A stretch of 64,000 bases of DNA from Gemmatimonadota bacterium (GCA_028877215.1 JAPPFJ010000033.1:124001-188000); one strand, 5' to 3'. Numbered from the stretch's first letter, positions 1 to 8,948 are shown. Translations and numbers: made by a program. Notes: generated by a model from the letters alone, not told the origin.

Positions 1-447
1 CCTGAAGACCTCGATCGGGCGGACCTCAACCGTGCGTTGGAAAGGCTGTCCAGGGTCGCCGACGTCAATGGGATGGACGTGCTTGTGGGTAATCCCGCGG
101 GTATGAATCCGTCGGATATCGCCGGAGGGCTTAGAGAAATCGGATCGGCCAGACTGAACATGGCATACGATCCGGCCGCCGTCGCGGTCCAGGTCGGAAG
201 CCCGTTCTATATGGGACTCTACAAGGGGCCGATTCGGCGGTCTGTCAGGCACGTCGACTTCAGGGACGTCGTTTCGCCGACCGGCGAACCGGCGGTTCCC
301 GGCGGAGGCAACGCGGAACTCGTGGAGATTATGTCCAATCTCCGGTGTCGAAGTTTCGACGGCGTCTTCTGCCTGTGGCCGCTGCCCGGCGAATCGGGAT
401 TTCAGGATGCCGTAAACGGACTTCGTGATATACTGATGCGTATTTAG
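1..447 (+). CDS. Sugar phosphate isomerase/epimerase family protein, 5'-truncated by window edge
   Basis: The reading frame is open from base 1 to the TAG at 445-447, so 148 C-terminal residues are visible and the start lies outside the window. The sequence resembles the end of a xylose-isomerase-like TIM barrel (sugar phosphate isomerase/epimerase, AP endonuclease 2 superfamily). Visible signs are a strand ending in 'LNMAYDP', then 'VRHVDFRD' with the His-x-Asp that usually binds the divalent metal, a 'PGGGN' turn where the family has a glycine-rich acid loop, and a final 'FDGVFCLWP' strand before the closing helix. Family enzymes interconvert keto and aldo sugars or sugar acids. The substrate here is unknown. 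The next gene follows after an 87-base gap in the same direction. Confidence 0.6.
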   Translation, partial: PEDLDRADLNRALERLSRVADVNGMDVLVGNPAGMNPSDIAGGLREIGSARLNMAYDPAAVAVQVGSPFYMGLYKGPIRRSVRHVDFRDVVSPTGEPAVPGGGNAELVEIMSNLRCRSFDGVFCLWPLPGESGFQDAVNGLRDILMRI

Positions 448-534
448 TGTCGCTATTGCCTCCCACTGAACACGTACCAGGGACGCGATCCGGACTATTG
501 ACGCTGTAAACTTCCTGCAACCGGAATTGGAAGG

Positions 535-2235
535 ATGACGGAAAACGAACGCTCAGCCGAAATCGTCGTGGACAAGGACGTCCCCGTACCGATGTCCGAC
601 GGCGTGGTGTTGCGCGCGAACGTGTTCCGGCCCGCGGGAACGGGGCGGTATCCCGGACTGTTGATGCGCACCCCGTACGGAAAGCCGAACGGAGGATTCC
701 AGCGGGTCGTGCGGTCCGGATACGCCGTGGTCACCCAGGATTCACGGGGCCGCTATGCATCGGATGGGACGTACATCCCGTATACGGTCGAGGGCGGCAC
801 GCCGGATGCGCAGGACGGGTACGAGAGCGTCGAGTGGCTGGCGCGGCAGCGGTATTGCAACGGTAAGATCGGCACGTTCGGCGGTTCGTACAACGCCTGG
901 ATGCAGTGGATGCTGGCGAAGCTACGGCCGCCGCACCTGGTCGCGATGTGCGCCTGGTCGATTCCGCTCGAGAATACGGAAGTGGACTGGTGGGGGTCCT
1001 TTCGACCCGCGCGCCGCGTCAAGTGGTGGATGGGGAGCATGGCGCCCGATATCCGGCGGAGGGAGGGCGCTCCCGGTCCGCATCACAGAGACGAGGCGGT
1101 GGAAATATGGGAAGACGTTGAGCGTATGCGGTGGCTCTATTTCATGCCATGGCTGGACCTGCCGCGCTACCTGCCTGAGGGCCTCTCCGGGTACGTGGAG
1201 GACTGGCTGCGACATCCAAATCGCCGGTGCTGGAAATTCGACGAAGTCCACCGCGACGTGGAGGTTCCGAACCTGGATTTCAGCGGCTGGTACGACCATT
1301 GCGGGGGCACGATGGCCCACATCGGGCTGATGCAGAAGCACGGACGGACGGAAAACGCAAGGACGCAGACCCGGCTCGTGATCGGACCGTGGAACCACAA
1401 CAACCTGGGCGGCCGGAAGCAGGGGCCCTTCGATTTCGGGCCGGCGGCCAAACTGAACCTTCAGGATGCGATGATCCGCTGGTTCGACCGCTGGCTGAAG
1501 GGCGAAGACAACGGGGTGGACCGGGATCCGGCAGTGCGGTACTTCGTGATGGGGTCCGGCATTTGGAAGTCCGCGTCGACCTGGCCGCCGGAAGGAACGA
1601 AGCGGGCGGTCTACTTTCTGGACAGCGACGGCGATGCGCACCTGTCCGCGGGGTCCGGCCGTCTGCTGGACGCCCCGGCAGCCGGCGAAAGCCCTGACAC
1701 GTACGTATACGATCCGAATGACCCGGTTCCCACGCTCTGGTCAACCGCGTTGTACACGGAACCGTCGGACCGGAGGCGGCTCGATTATCGCCCGGATATC
1801 CTGATTTTCCGCACGCCGCCCCTGCAGACCGACGTGGAGACCGTGGGCTTTCCCGAGGTCGTTCTCTTCGCGGCGACCTCCGCGGCGGATACCGATTTTT
1901 TCGTCCGGCTCGTGGATGAAGATCCCGGCGGTCCGGCAATGGACGTCGCATACGGAATGGTCCGCGCCCGCCACCGCCATTCGCTGGACGAGGAGGATTT
2001 CATCACGCCGGAAGCGGTAACCGAATACCGCATCCGCATGACGCCGACGGCCTGCAGGTTTCTCGCGGGGCACCGGATTCGACTCGAAATTACCAGCAGC
2101 GATTTTCCGAACCACGACCGGAATCACAACACGGGCGGAAACGACCTGGCGGAAACGGAACTCGTGGCGGCGATACAGGAGGTCCATCATTCCAGGCAGT
2201 GTCCTTCGCGGCTGGTCCTGCCGGTTCTTCCCTGA
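535..2235 (+). CDS. CocE/NonD family hydrolase (X-Pro dipeptidyl-peptidase fold)
   Basis: This 566-residue serine hydrolase belongs to the CocE/NonD family, which cleaves esters or amides such as cocaine, glutaryl-7-ACA or X-Pro peptides. The N-terminal alpha/beta hydrolase part has 'VTQDSRGRYASDG' (oxyanion side) and the nucleophile elbow 'GTFGGSYNAW' with Ser118. The likely acid is Asp254 in 'GWYDHCGG' and the base His288 in 'IGPWNHNN'. The C-terminal third (about 370-560) is the jelly-roll domain typical of the family. Length is normal. No signal peptide is visible, so it is probably cytoplasmic. The ATG at 535 directly abuts a purine-rich GGAAGG, an unusually short spacing, so initiation efficiency is uncertain. 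The substrate cannot be told from sequence. Confidence 0.88.
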   Translation: MTENERSAEIVVDKDVPVPMSDGVVLRANVFRPAGTGRYPGLLMRTPYGKPNGGFQRVVRSGYAVVTQDSRGRYASDGTYIPYTVEGGTPDAQDGYESVEWLARQRYCNGKIGTFGGSYNAWMQWMLAKLRPPHLVAMCAWSIPLENTEVDWWGSFRPARRVKWWMGSMAPDIRRREGAPGPHHRDEAVEIWEDVERMRWLYFMPWLDLPRYLPEGLSGYVEDWLRHPNRRCWKFDEVHRDVEVPNLDFSGWYDHCGGTMAHIGLMQKHGRTENARTQTRLVIGPWNHNNLGGRKQGPFDFGPAAKLNLQDAMIRWFDRWLKGEDNGVDRDPAVRYFVMGSGIWKSASTWPPEGTKRAVYFLDSDGDAHLSAGSGRLLDAPAAGESPDTYVYDPNDPVPTLWSTALYTEPSDRRRLDYRPDILIFRTPPLQTDVETVGFPEVVLFAATSAADTDFFVRLVDEDPGGPAMDVAYGMVRARHRHSLDEEDFITPEAVTEYRIRMTPTACRFLAGHRIRLEITSSDFPNHDRNHNTGGNDLAETELVAAIQEVHHSRQCPSRLVLPVLP

Positions 2236-2277
2236 AAGCGCGACTGGATATGCGACGAAAGGCTGTGTGAGAGTCAA

Positions 2278-3471
2278 ATGACGCCCGGATTCAAATGGCG
2301 CCTCTGCCATCCTGAAGTCGACTCGACAGGCGGCGACGTGCCCTGCGCCAGAGAGGCGCCGGGAGCGCTGCTGCCCTACCGGGGACGCATCTATATGTTC
2401 GGCGGCGGCACCCTCAGATACGGCGCCTCCTCCGGACAGGGAAGCAAGTCCACGCTGGGCGCATTGAACGACCTGTGGGTGTTCGATCCGTCGTTCGACG
2501 CATGGAACCTGCTGGAAGCGAACGACGGCGCTGCCGGGTTCGACGTCCCGGCAGAAAGACCGTGCCCTCGCATGCTGCCTGCGTGGGTTGAAATAGACGA
2601 CCGGTTCTACCTGTTTGGCGGGTTGTCGATCCTGAGCGAGGGCTGGAAGTTCACGCTGCTGAACGACCTGTGGATGTACGAACCCCCGGATGGGCGCTGG
2701 ACGCTGCTGGAGCCGGATGACGGCGTGTTGCTCGAGCATCCCGATTTTGCCGGTCGAGGCCGGCCGGCGACGATGGGCGGATTCGGAACGGCCGTTATCG
2801 GGAGCAGGATCTATCTCTTTGGCGGTTGGGGCCACCGGGCGCCGCTTCCCCCGACGGTTGAAACCGCGGTGCTCAGCAGGCAACTCTGGACCTATGATAC
2901 GCGGACCGGGACCTGGGACCGGATCGAACCGGCGGAGGGCGCGGCCTTCCCGCCGAAACGGTACGTCATGTCGATGACAGCCTGGGAGGACCGGATTTAT
3001 GTCTGGGCGGGGAGGGACACGCAGGACCGGGACCCGCAGTTCTATAACGACCTGTGGTGCTTCGATCCGGCGACGCGCGAATGGACCTGCCTCGCGCAAA
3101 ATGACTTCGGGGCGGTGAACCGGCCTTCAGCCAGGTACGGCCAGGGTTCGGCGAGGATCGGGGACCATTGGTATGTATTCGGTGGGTTCGGGCCGCGGGG
3201 GACCTTCATGCCGGAGGAAGTGAACGGGCCGCAACTGAACGATCTGTGGCGCCTGAATCTTGGCACTGGCGACTGGACCTGCCTGCAGGCGCACGACGGC
3301 TCTAAGGACTATTCGGAGTCCGCGGCTCATCCCGGCGTCCGGCGCGTGCCGGGCATGACAGCCCTGGATGACTCGGTGTACCTGTTCGGGGGACTGGACC
3401 TGGCCAGCGGTCCGGACGACGACGGGCCGGTGACGGGCTTCAACGACCTCTGGGTCGGGCGCGAATCATAG
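2278..3471 (+). CDS. Kelch-repeat beta-propeller protein
   Basis: This 397-residue protein is built of six kelch blades. Each blade has a hydrophobic strand ending in 'YxFGG' followed some 20-40 residues later by 'NDLWxxDPxxxxW'. Examples are 'IYMFGGG' (38-44) with 'NDLWVFD' (64-70), 'FYLFGGL' (110-116) with 'NDLWMYE', 'IYLFGGW', 'IYVWAGR', 'WYVFGGF' and 'VYLFGGL' (367-373) with a last 'NDLWVG' at the C-terminus. Six blades would close one propeller. There is no signal peptide or membrane segment. Kelch propellers usually bind proteins or act as galactose-oxidase-like scaffolds, but the copper ligands of galactose oxidase are not apparent. It lies 42 bases after the CocE hydrolase and may be cotranscribed. 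Its function is unknown. Confidence 0.85.
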   Translation: MTPGFKWRLCHPEVDSTGGDVPCAREAPGALLPYRGRIYMFGGGTLRYGASSGQGSKSTLGALNDLWVFDPSFDAWNLLEANDGAAGFDVPAERPCPRMLPAWVEIDDRFYLFGGLSILSEGWKFTLLNDLWMYEPPDGRWTLLEPDDGVLLEHPDFAGRGRPATMGGFGTAVIGSRIYLFGGWGHRAPLPPTVETAVLSRQLWTYDTRTGTWDRIEPAEGAAFPPKRYVMSMTAWEDRIYVWAGRDTQDRDPQFYNDLWCFDPATREWTCLAQNDFGAVNRPSARYGQGSARIGDHWYVFGGFGPRGTFMPEEVNGPQLNDLWRLNLGTGDWTCLQAHDGSKDYSESAAHPGVRRVPGMTALDDSVYLFGGLDLASGPDDDGPVTGFNDLWVGRES

Positions 3472-3511
3472 ACTCACGAGCCGAAGATCGTGTAATGACG
3501 GGAGATGGACG

Positions 3512-4333
3512 ATGAAGCTGATGATAATGACGGACCTGGAAGGCGTGGCCGGCATTCTGAATTTCGAGGACTGGTGCGTTCCGGGCGCGATGTATTACGA
3601 TAAAGCGAAGAAGCTGCTGACACTGGAAGTCAACGCCGCGGTGGACGGGTTCAGCGAAGGCGGCGCGGAAGAGATTCTGGTGGTCGACGGGCACGGGCAC
3701 GGCGCGATGGATCCCGAACTTCTGGACGAACGCGCGCAACTGATGCGGGGCCACGCGGCGCCGATCTGGCCCTGGAGCCTGGACGGATCTTACCACGGGG
3801 TGGCATACGTGGGGCAGCACGCGAAGGCCGGAACGCCGTGGTCGCATCTGACCCACACGGGGAGTTTCGCTTGCGTGGACTATGCGATCAACGGGATTTC
3901 CATTGGAGAATACGGGCAACTGGTGCTGTGCGCGATGGAACTCGGGGTGCCGGCGATTTTCGCGGCGGGAGAGGAAGCCTTCGCCGCCGAGGCCGAGGCG
4001 CTCACACCCGGCGTGGTCACCGTTGGCGTGAAACGCGGGCTGCTTCCCGACGGGCTCGAAGACCTGGACGCGGACGCCTACAGCCGCGCCAAGTTGAGCG
4101 CGGTCAATCTCGCGCCGGCGCGGTCCCGCACGCTCATCCGCGAGGGCGCCAGGGAGGCGATCGAGAAGCTGAAAGGAAATCCTTCGTCTTTCCGATATCC
4201 GGAAATGACCCCGCCGTACGTTCGCACCGCGAGCTACCGCAAACGCGGCGATTCGCCGGGTTTCAGCACCCGTGACGAGCACCCCGACAGCATTATCGGA
4301 CTGATGAATATGCCGCAGACGAGGTTGGCGTAA
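3512..4333 (+). CDS. M55 family zinc D-aminopeptidase (DppA-like)
   Basis: The 273-residue protein matches the M55 (DppA) family, which removes N-terminal D-amino acids from short peptides and forms a decamer with two zinc ions per subunit. The zinc ligands line up with the Bacillus DppA positions: Asp8 and Glu10 in 'TDLEG', His61 in 'VVDGHGHG', His103 in 'GQHAKAG' and Glu133 in 'SIGEYG'. The rest is collinear with the family through 'VTVGVKRG'. A GGGAG ribosome binding site lies about 7 bases before the ATG. The usual family role is recycling of D-Ala peptides from cell-wall turnover or degradation of environmental peptides. It follows the kelch gene by 40 bases and precedes a propeller gene by 54. 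Confidence 0.9.
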   Translation: MKLMIMTDLEGVAGILNFEDWCVPGAMYYDKAKKLLTLEVNAAVDGFSEGGAEEILVVDGHGHGAMDPELLDERAQLMRGHAAPIWPWSLDGSYHGVAYVGQHAKAGTPWSHLTHTGSFACVDYAINGISIGEYGQLVLCAMELGVPAIFAAGEEAFAAEAEALTPGVVTVGVKRGLLPDGLEDLDADAYSRAKLSAVNLAPARSRTLIREGAREAIEKLKGNPSSFRYPEMTPPYVRTASYRKRGDSPGFSTRDEHPDSIIGLMNMPQTRLA

Positions 4334-4387
4334 CCCGGCTGGCATCCGGTCGAACTCGCGGGAACCCGTGTAACCGGGAGCATTCGA

Positions 4388-5020
4388 ATGATTGAAATCA
4401 CACACGAATTCGACGCGCCGGGGCCGCAGCCGAACGGCATGCAGGCCACGGCGGACGGAATCTGGTTTCTGGACCAGAAATCGAACCAGGCGGCCCTGGT
4501 TTCATTCACCGGCGAAACCCTGAAAACGCTGGATACGGCGTCGGACCGGGGGAGCGGGATTACGGCTGCAGGTTCGGAACTCTGGCTGGCCTCCACGTAT
4601 GACAGTAAAATTCTCCGCGTGGATCGTGAAACGGGCGTGACCCTGGAACGGTTCGACACGCCGGGCGCCGTGGCAACGGGCGCCCACGGCCTTGAGATGC
4701 GCGATGGATGCCTCTGGATGGCGGTGCCCCCCTCGGCAACGATATACCAGGTGAAACTGGAGAATGGCTTCGAAGCCGTACACTCGATCCCGGCGCCCGG
4801 GGACCGTCCGCACGGTATTGCCTGGGAGGGCCGGGACCTCTGGTGCGTCGAGACCGATCACCGTGCGATCTACCGCCTGAACACGGCGGATGGATCGATT
4901 CTGGATAAAATCGAAATTCCGGTGGACTACCCCGAGCCGCATGGGATGACAATGTGGGAAGGGGCGTTCTGGTACTGCGACGCCGGGTCCCGGTCGGTAT
5001 GCCGGGTGACGAGGCAATAA
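4388..5020 (+). CDS. Beta-propeller protein, Vgb/SMP-30-like repeats
   Basis: This 210-residue protein is made of repeated blades of roughly 40-45 residues. Each has a 'DGIWFLD', 'SELWLAS', 'GCLWMAV', 'RDLWCVE' or 'GAFWYCD' strand followed by a polar turn and an 'IYRLN/ILRVD'-type strand. The 'PHGIAW' and 'PHGMTMW' elements, with a conserved His-Gly, recall virginiamycin B lyase and SMP-30 propellers. At about five blades it is shorter than Vgb (about 290 residues). There is no signal peptide. Vgb linearises streptogramins, and no such activity should be assumed here. A GGGAG site precedes the ATG by about 6 bases. It may simply be a ligand-binding or lactonase-like propeller. Confidence 0.72.
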   Translation: MIEITHEFDAPGPQPNGMQATADGIWFLDQKSNQAALVSFTGETLKTLDTASDRGSGITAAGSELWLASTYDSKILRVDRETGVTLERFDTPGAVATGAHGLEMRDGCLWMAVPPSATIYQVKLENGFEAVHSIPAPGDRPHGIAWEGRDLWCVETDHRAIYRLNTADGSILDKIEIPVDYPEPHGMTMWEGAFWYCDAGSRSVCRVTRQ

Positions 5021-5098
5021 GCGCGCCAATTTCGCCGTAGAATCCGCGGGCGCCGGCGGGCGGGGAGCGTTTTCTCTGCGCGGACCGATTGACAGGTC

Positions 5099-6016
5099 AT
5101 GATCGAGAACGAAAGAGAAACGGCGCGCATCTTCGCGCTGTCTGACGTCCACGTGGACTCCGCGCTGAATCTGGCCTGGATGAATTCGCTGTCCGAGTCC
5201 GACTTCCAGCGGGACGTGTTGATTCTGGCCGGCGACGTGAGCGACCGGATGGACCGGCTGGAGAGGACGCTGGCCGGTGTGCGCTCCAGGTTCGCAGACG
5301 TGTTTTTCGTGCCGGGAAACCATGAGTTGTGGGTACGGAGAGAGGGGCTGTCGCGCGGCTCTCTGGGCAAATTCGACCAGGTGCTCTCCCTCTGCGATCG
5401 ACTAGACGTCAGGACGCGTCCCGGCAGAGTCGGAAACCGGAAGGGCGTATGGATTGTCCCTCTCTTCTCGTGGTATCTGAAACCCGAGGAAGGGCCGGGG
5501 AGCCTGTTTACGCCCAAGGCGGGCGAGGACGAGACGCTGTCAATGTGGAGCGATGACCACTTCGTCAGGTGGCCCGAAACCGCGCGGCCGCCCGCGGAGT
5601 TTTTCCTCGGCACGAATGAGAAGAACATATCAGGGACGTACGAAGCACCGGTGATTTCGTTCAGCCACTTCCTGCCGAGAAGGGAACTGATATTCGGCAT
5701 ACCTGCGCCGCTCCGGTGGGGAAAATCGCCCGGAGATCCCCATCCGGCGTTCAACTTCAGCCGCGTGGCGGGTTGCCGGGGCCTGGATGCGCAGATTCGC
5801 CGGCTTGGATCGACCATTCATATCTACGGCCATCAGCATCGCAACCGGTTTCGCGAAATTGAAGGCGTAACCTATATTTCTCATTGTCTGGGATACCCGC
5901 GGGAAAGGGAGAACGGGCATATTCGGGGGCTCGACGGGGGACCGCGTCTGATCTGGGATGCGGCCGGACCCGCGGGAGACCCGGGGAAAAGCAGAGGAGA
6001 GAGTGGAGAGAAGTGA
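5099..6016 (+). CDS. Calcineurin-like metallophosphoesterase
   Basis: This 305-residue protein has all the motifs of the calcineurin-like phosphoesterase superfamily: 'LSDVHVD' with Asp16 and His18, 'LAGDVSD' with Asp46, 'VPGNHELW' with Asn74-His75, 'SFSHF' with His190, and 'IYGHQHRN' with His245 and His247. These bind a dinuclear metal centre that hydrolyses phosphomono- or diesters. The insert between 100 and 180 is longer than in minimal members. No export signal is seen. The C-terminal end is rich in Gly, Glu and Arg and is encoded by a purine-rich tract that runs on past the stop. The substrate is unknown. Confidence 0.88.
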   Translation: MIENERETARIFALSDVHVDSALNLAWMNSLSESDFQRDVLILAGDVSDRMDRLERTLAGVRSRFADVFFVPGNHELWVRREGLSRGSLGKFDQVLSLCDRLDVRTRPGRVGNRKGVWIVPLFSWYLKPEEGPGSLFTPKAGEDETLSMWSDDHFVRWPETARPPAEFFLGTNEKNISGTYEAPVISFSHFLPRRELIFGIPAPLRWGKSPGDPHPAFNFSRVAGCRGLDAQIRRLGSTIHIYGHQHRNRFREIEGVTYISHCLGYPRERENGHIRGLDGGPRLIWDAAGPAGDPGKSRGESGEK

Positions 6017-6050
6017 GAAAAGAGAGAAGGCAAGAGTCGAGGAGTGAGCG
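5985..6050 (+). repeat. Purine-rich GA tract between phosphoesterase and SixA genes
   Basis: The end of the phosphoesterase gene and the 35 bases after it are almost all purine, built of imperfect GAGAGAAG-type units. The last part, 'GAGGAG', serves as the ribosome binding site of the next gene. A similar purine-rich stretch occurs at 54410-54472. It probably arose by slippage. Confidence 0.5.
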
Positions 6051-6051
6051 T

Positions 6052-6546
6052 ATGAAGCGGCTATATGTGATTCGACACGCGAAGTCCAGCTGGAGCGATC
6101 CGGCGCTCGGCGATTTCGATCGCCCGTTGAACAAGCGTGGCAAACGGGACGCGCCGTTCATGGGCGCGCGATTGAAAGAAGGCGGCGCGAAGCCAGACAT
6201 GATCGTCTCCAGTCCCGCAAGACGCGCCGTCAAGACAGCCCGCGAGATCGCGAAGGCGTTGGGTTTCCCCGCAAAAAAGATCGTCGAGGAGACCGCGGTC
6301 TACGAAGCGAGCCTGTACGACCTGCTTGCCGTCGTGCGGAAAATCCCGGACTCCTGCGGCGAAGTGGTCATCGTGGGCCACAATCCGGGCTTCTCGGACC
6401 TTGCCGGGTACCTTGCTTCGGATTCTACCATATATATGCCAACCTGCGCCGTCTATTGCGTGGATCTGGATGTTGATTCCTGGATGAGCGTAACGGCCGG
6501 TCTCGGAAAGGTGGTATCGTACGACTATCCCAAAAAACACGCGTAG
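6052..6546 (+). CDS. sixA: Histidine phosphatase SixA family
   Basis: This 164-residue protein is a branch-2 histidine phosphatase of the SixA type. The phospho-accepting motif 'IRHAKSSW' (Arg8-His9) is at the N-terminus, 'SSPARRA' carries Arg57, and 'VGHNPG' has the second catalytic His110. In E. coli SixA dephosphorylates phosphohistidine on HPt-type or PTS proteins. The frame is open further upstream, but the ATG at 6052 is chosen because 'MKRLYVIRHAKSSW' is the normal family start and a GAGGAG site sits 7 bases before it. It is notable that an HPt-bearing kinase lies 11 kb downstream, although no link is shown. Confidence 0.87.
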   Translation: MKRLYVIRHAKSSWSDPALGDFDRPLNKRGKRDAPFMGARLKEGGAKPDMIVSSPARRAVKTAREIAKALGFPAKKIVEETAVYEASLYDLLAVVRKIPDSCGEVVIVGHNPGFSDLAGYLASDSTIYMPTCAVYCVDLDVDSWMSVTAGLGKVVSYDYPKKHA

Positions 6547-6552
6547 ATTGCA

Positions 6553-7305
6553 ATGATCGACCTGACGATTGAAGACGGAATCGCCTGGCTGACGTTGAAC
6601 CGGCCCGAGGTGTTGAATGCGATGGATCTCGAAAGCGTGCGCGCGTACGGCGCCCGCCTCGAAGGAATTCGCGGTAATGAAGACGTGCGGGTTGTGGTCA
6701 CCTGTGGCGCGGGCCGGGCATTTTGCGCCGGCAGCGATCTGAAGGAACTGGCGCCGTTGACACCGGAGCGCGCCGCGGAGGCGGAACGGGTGCATGCCGA
6801 TGCCTTCGCGCTACTCGACGACGTCCCCCAACCCACCGTCGCGATGCTGCACGGCCACGTCCTTGGCGGCGGGGTGGGGCTGGCGGTGTACCATGACTTC
6901 CGGATCGCATCGGAGTCGGCAAGGCTGGGGATGCCGGAAGTGGAACTGGGATGGACGCCGCCCTGGGGATTGGGCCGGCTTGTCGACGTGGTTGGCGGCG
7001 CGGCCGCGAGGTGGATCGCGATGGGCTGCGAAACGGTGACCGGCGGCGAGGGGAAGGCAATCGGCCTGGTGCACGAGTGTGTCGCCGACGACGCGTTGAA
7101 GGACCGGGTAAGGACATTCGCGCTGCGTCTTGCGTCGTTTTCCCCGGCGGCGTTGAGAGAGACCAAAGCGCTGTTGAACCGGATATCATCCGCTCGCGAC
7201 GCAGGGTGGGACGCCGCGGCGTCGAAAGCGTTCGAGGCCTGTTTCGGAACGGACGAGGCGCGCGCGAACCTCGAGGCGTTCACTGCGCGAAAGAAAGACC
7301 GATGA
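6553..7305 (+). CDS. Enoyl-CoA hydratase/isomerase (crotonase) family protein
   Basis: This 250-residue crotonase-fold protein has oxyanion-hole segments 'GRAFCAGSDLKEL' (54-66) and 'GHVLGGGVGLAV' (101-112) and the 'GMPEVELG' loop (126-133). Of the two catalytic glutamates of true hydratases, the one in 'PEV' is present (Glu129), but the one in the GGGCELA-type motif is replaced by Gly109. Classical hydratase activity is therefore doubtful, and an isomerase, decarboxylase or other crotonase reaction is possible. It starts 6 bases after sixA and its stop overlaps the start of the acyl-CoA ligase gene in ATGA, which implies translational coupling and a shared pathway on a CoA-linked acid. Confidence 0.88.
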   Translation: MIDLTIEDGIAWLTLNRPEVLNAMDLESVRAYGARLEGIRGNEDVRVVVTCGAGRAFCAGSDLKELAPLTPERAAEAERVHADAFALLDDVPQPTVAMLHGHVLGGGVGLAVYHDFRIASESARLGMPEVELGWTPPWGLGRLVDVVGGAAARWIAMGCETVTGGEGKAIGLVHECVADDALKDRVRTFALRLASFSPAALRETKALLNRISSARDAGWDAAASKAFEACFGTDEARANLEAFTARKKDR

Positions 7306-8876
7306 TCGACGTTGCGCCGGACCGGACGCTCTACCGCGATTTCGCAGGTTTCGCCGGGAAACATCCGGACCGTGAGTGGATGGTGTACGAACGGGGAGGC
7401 GGGCAGGTCTTCCGGTGGTCTTACGCTGCGTTCCTGGATAGCGTACATCAGGCGGCCAATCTGTTGCGGGAACTGGGAATTCGCCGTGGAGACGTCTTCA
7501 ATCTGCACCTGTCCAACCATCCGGCCTACGCACAGCTGATCCTTGCCGCGTCTTACCTGGGGGCGACGGCGATGCCCACGAATCCGGCCTCCTCAACGGA
7601 TGAACTGGCGTATCTGGTCGCCCATTCGGAAAGCAAGGCGATATTTACGGAAGCGGAATGCCTGGACGTGACGAACGCAGTTGCGGCGGACTCGGAAATC
7701 CTTACGGTGGTGTGCGATACCGGAGAATCGTTGCCGGACGGATACCCGGTCTACGAAGCAGCGCTGTCCGGGCAGAAGGCCGAACCGCCGAACGGGCACG
7801 GAGGGGCGGACCGCGTGGTGCAACTCCTCTATACGTCCGGCACCACCTCGCGGCCCAAGGGCGTGATGCTGACCAATGCCTGTTTCGTCTACGGCGCGGA
7901 AGTGTTCGCCGCAGGATCGGGTCTGAGGCGGGAGGACCGGCACCTCGTGGTGCTTCCCCTCTTTCACGCCGGGGCGCAATGCCACGCGTTGTGGCCGTGT
8001 CTTGTAACCGGCGCGAGTGTGGCGGTGATGGCCCGTTTCAGCGCAAGCCGGTTCTTCGAGCAGGCCATAGAATACGGTTGCACCATGGCCGCCATGTTCG
8101 GTGCATTGCTGCGGATGCTGCTGAACCAGCCGGAGCGAAACACCGACGCGGCGCACGGGATCCGCAACGTTACGTTCGCCCAGAATCTGACCGATGTGCA
8201 GTATGCGACCTGGCATCGACGGTTCAGGGCGCCGCTGCAGCAGTTATGGGGAATGACGGAGACGTGCGGGCTCCCGGTGATGAGTCCGTTGACGGGTGAG
8301 CGCAACCTCGCGGCAATGGGAAAACCGGTGCCGGGATACGAGGTGAAGGTGGTTGACGAACGTGGTCAGGATGTCGATATGGGCACGCCTGGCGAGGTGA
8401 TCGTGAAGGGGATCCCGGGACGGACGATCATGCTGGGGTACCTGAAGAATCCCGCCGCAACGGCCGAAACCCTGCGAAGCCATTCGGACGGGACCTGGCT
8501 GTATTCCGGGGATACAGTACGGGCGGATGGAGACGGATTTCTGTATTTTATGGACCGCGGCAAGGACCTGATCAGGCGGGCGGGAGAAAATATCTCCAGT
8601 ATCGAAGTGGAGAACGTGATCAAGGAATGCGAAGGCGTCGCGGACGTCTGCGTGGTGGGCGTGCCCGATGAGGTGCGTGACGAACGGGTCGTCGCGGCGG
8701 TTGTGCCTGTACCGGGTGCGAATCTGAACGAGGAAGGGATACGGACCTATTGCTCCCGGCGGCTCGCGGCGTTCAAGGTCCCGGGCACGATCGAGTTTGT
8801 GGATGCGTTGCCCAGGACATCGGTCGGCAAGATTCAGAAACAGGTCGTACGGGACCGCCTGGCAACCGTGTCGTGA
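7302..8876 (+). CDS. AMP-dependent acyl-CoA synthetase/ligase
   Basis: This 524-residue enzyme of the ANL superfamily activates a carboxylic acid to its acyl-adenylate and then its CoA thioester. The P-loop-like 'YTSGTTSRPKG' is at 177-187. Then come 'GMTETCG' (adenine and phosphate contact), 'YSGDTVRADGDGF' with the ribose-binding Asp, the hinge 'DRGKDLIRRAGENIS', and a C-terminal 'VGKIQK' holding the catalytic Lys. The frame is open further 5', but the ATG at 7302 sits in the ATGA overlap with the crotonase gene and gives the normal family N-terminus. Members with this architecture act on short or medium chain, crotonobetaine-like or aromatic acids. The acid cannot be named. Confidence 0.9.
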   Translation: MIDVAPDRTLYRDFAGFAGKHPDREWMVYERGGGQVFRWSYAAFLDSVHQAANLLRELGIRRGDVFNLHLSNHPAYAQLILAASYLGATAMPTNPASSTDELAYLVAHSESKAIFTEAECLDVTNAVAADSEILTVVCDTGESLPDGYPVYEAALSGQKAEPPNGHGGADRVVQLLYTSGTTSRPKGVMLTNACFVYGAEVFAAGSGLRREDRHLVVLPLFHAGAQCHALWPCLVTGASVAVMARFSASRFFEQAIEYGCTMAAMFGALLRMLLNQPERNTDAAHGIRNVTFAQNLTDVQYATWHRRFRAPLQQLWGMTETCGLPVMSPLTGERNLAAMGKPVPGYEVKVVDERGQDVDMGTPGEVIVKGIPGRTIMLGYLKNPAATAETLRSHSDGTWLYSGDTVRADGDGFLYFMDRGKDLIRRAGENISSIEVENVIKECEGVADVCVVGVPDEVRDERVVAAVVPVPGANLNEEGIRTYCSRRLAAFKVPGTIEFVDALPRTSVGKIQKQVVRDRLATVS

Positions 8877-8887
8877 CGTCAGGATTT

Positions 8888-8924
8888 CCCCGCGGAATCA
8901 ACCGCGGGGTCCCGCGAATTTTTT
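8888..8924 (+). terminator. GC-rich perfect hairpin with a downstream T run
   Basis: A perfect 8-bp stem, CCCCGCGG at 8888-8895 pairing with CCGCGGGG at 8902-8909 around a 6-base loop, lies just after the ligase stop. A run of six T follows at 8919-8924, about nine bases after the stem. The spacing is longer than in a canonical intrinsic terminator, so it may be a weak terminator or an mRNA-end hairpin. Confidence 0.45.
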
Positions 8925-8948
8925 CAATCTCTACCGGGGGATAACCTC

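Noticed and set aside
1741..3099. 452-codon minus-strand open frame
   Set aside because: It lies opposite the CocE and kelch genes, has no recognisable motifs or ribosome binding site, and is expected from antisense reading of GC-rich genes.
4388..5020. Calling the propeller a virginiamycin B lyase
   Set aside because: Only the blade pattern and PHG motifs agree; it is too short and the full active site cannot be traced.
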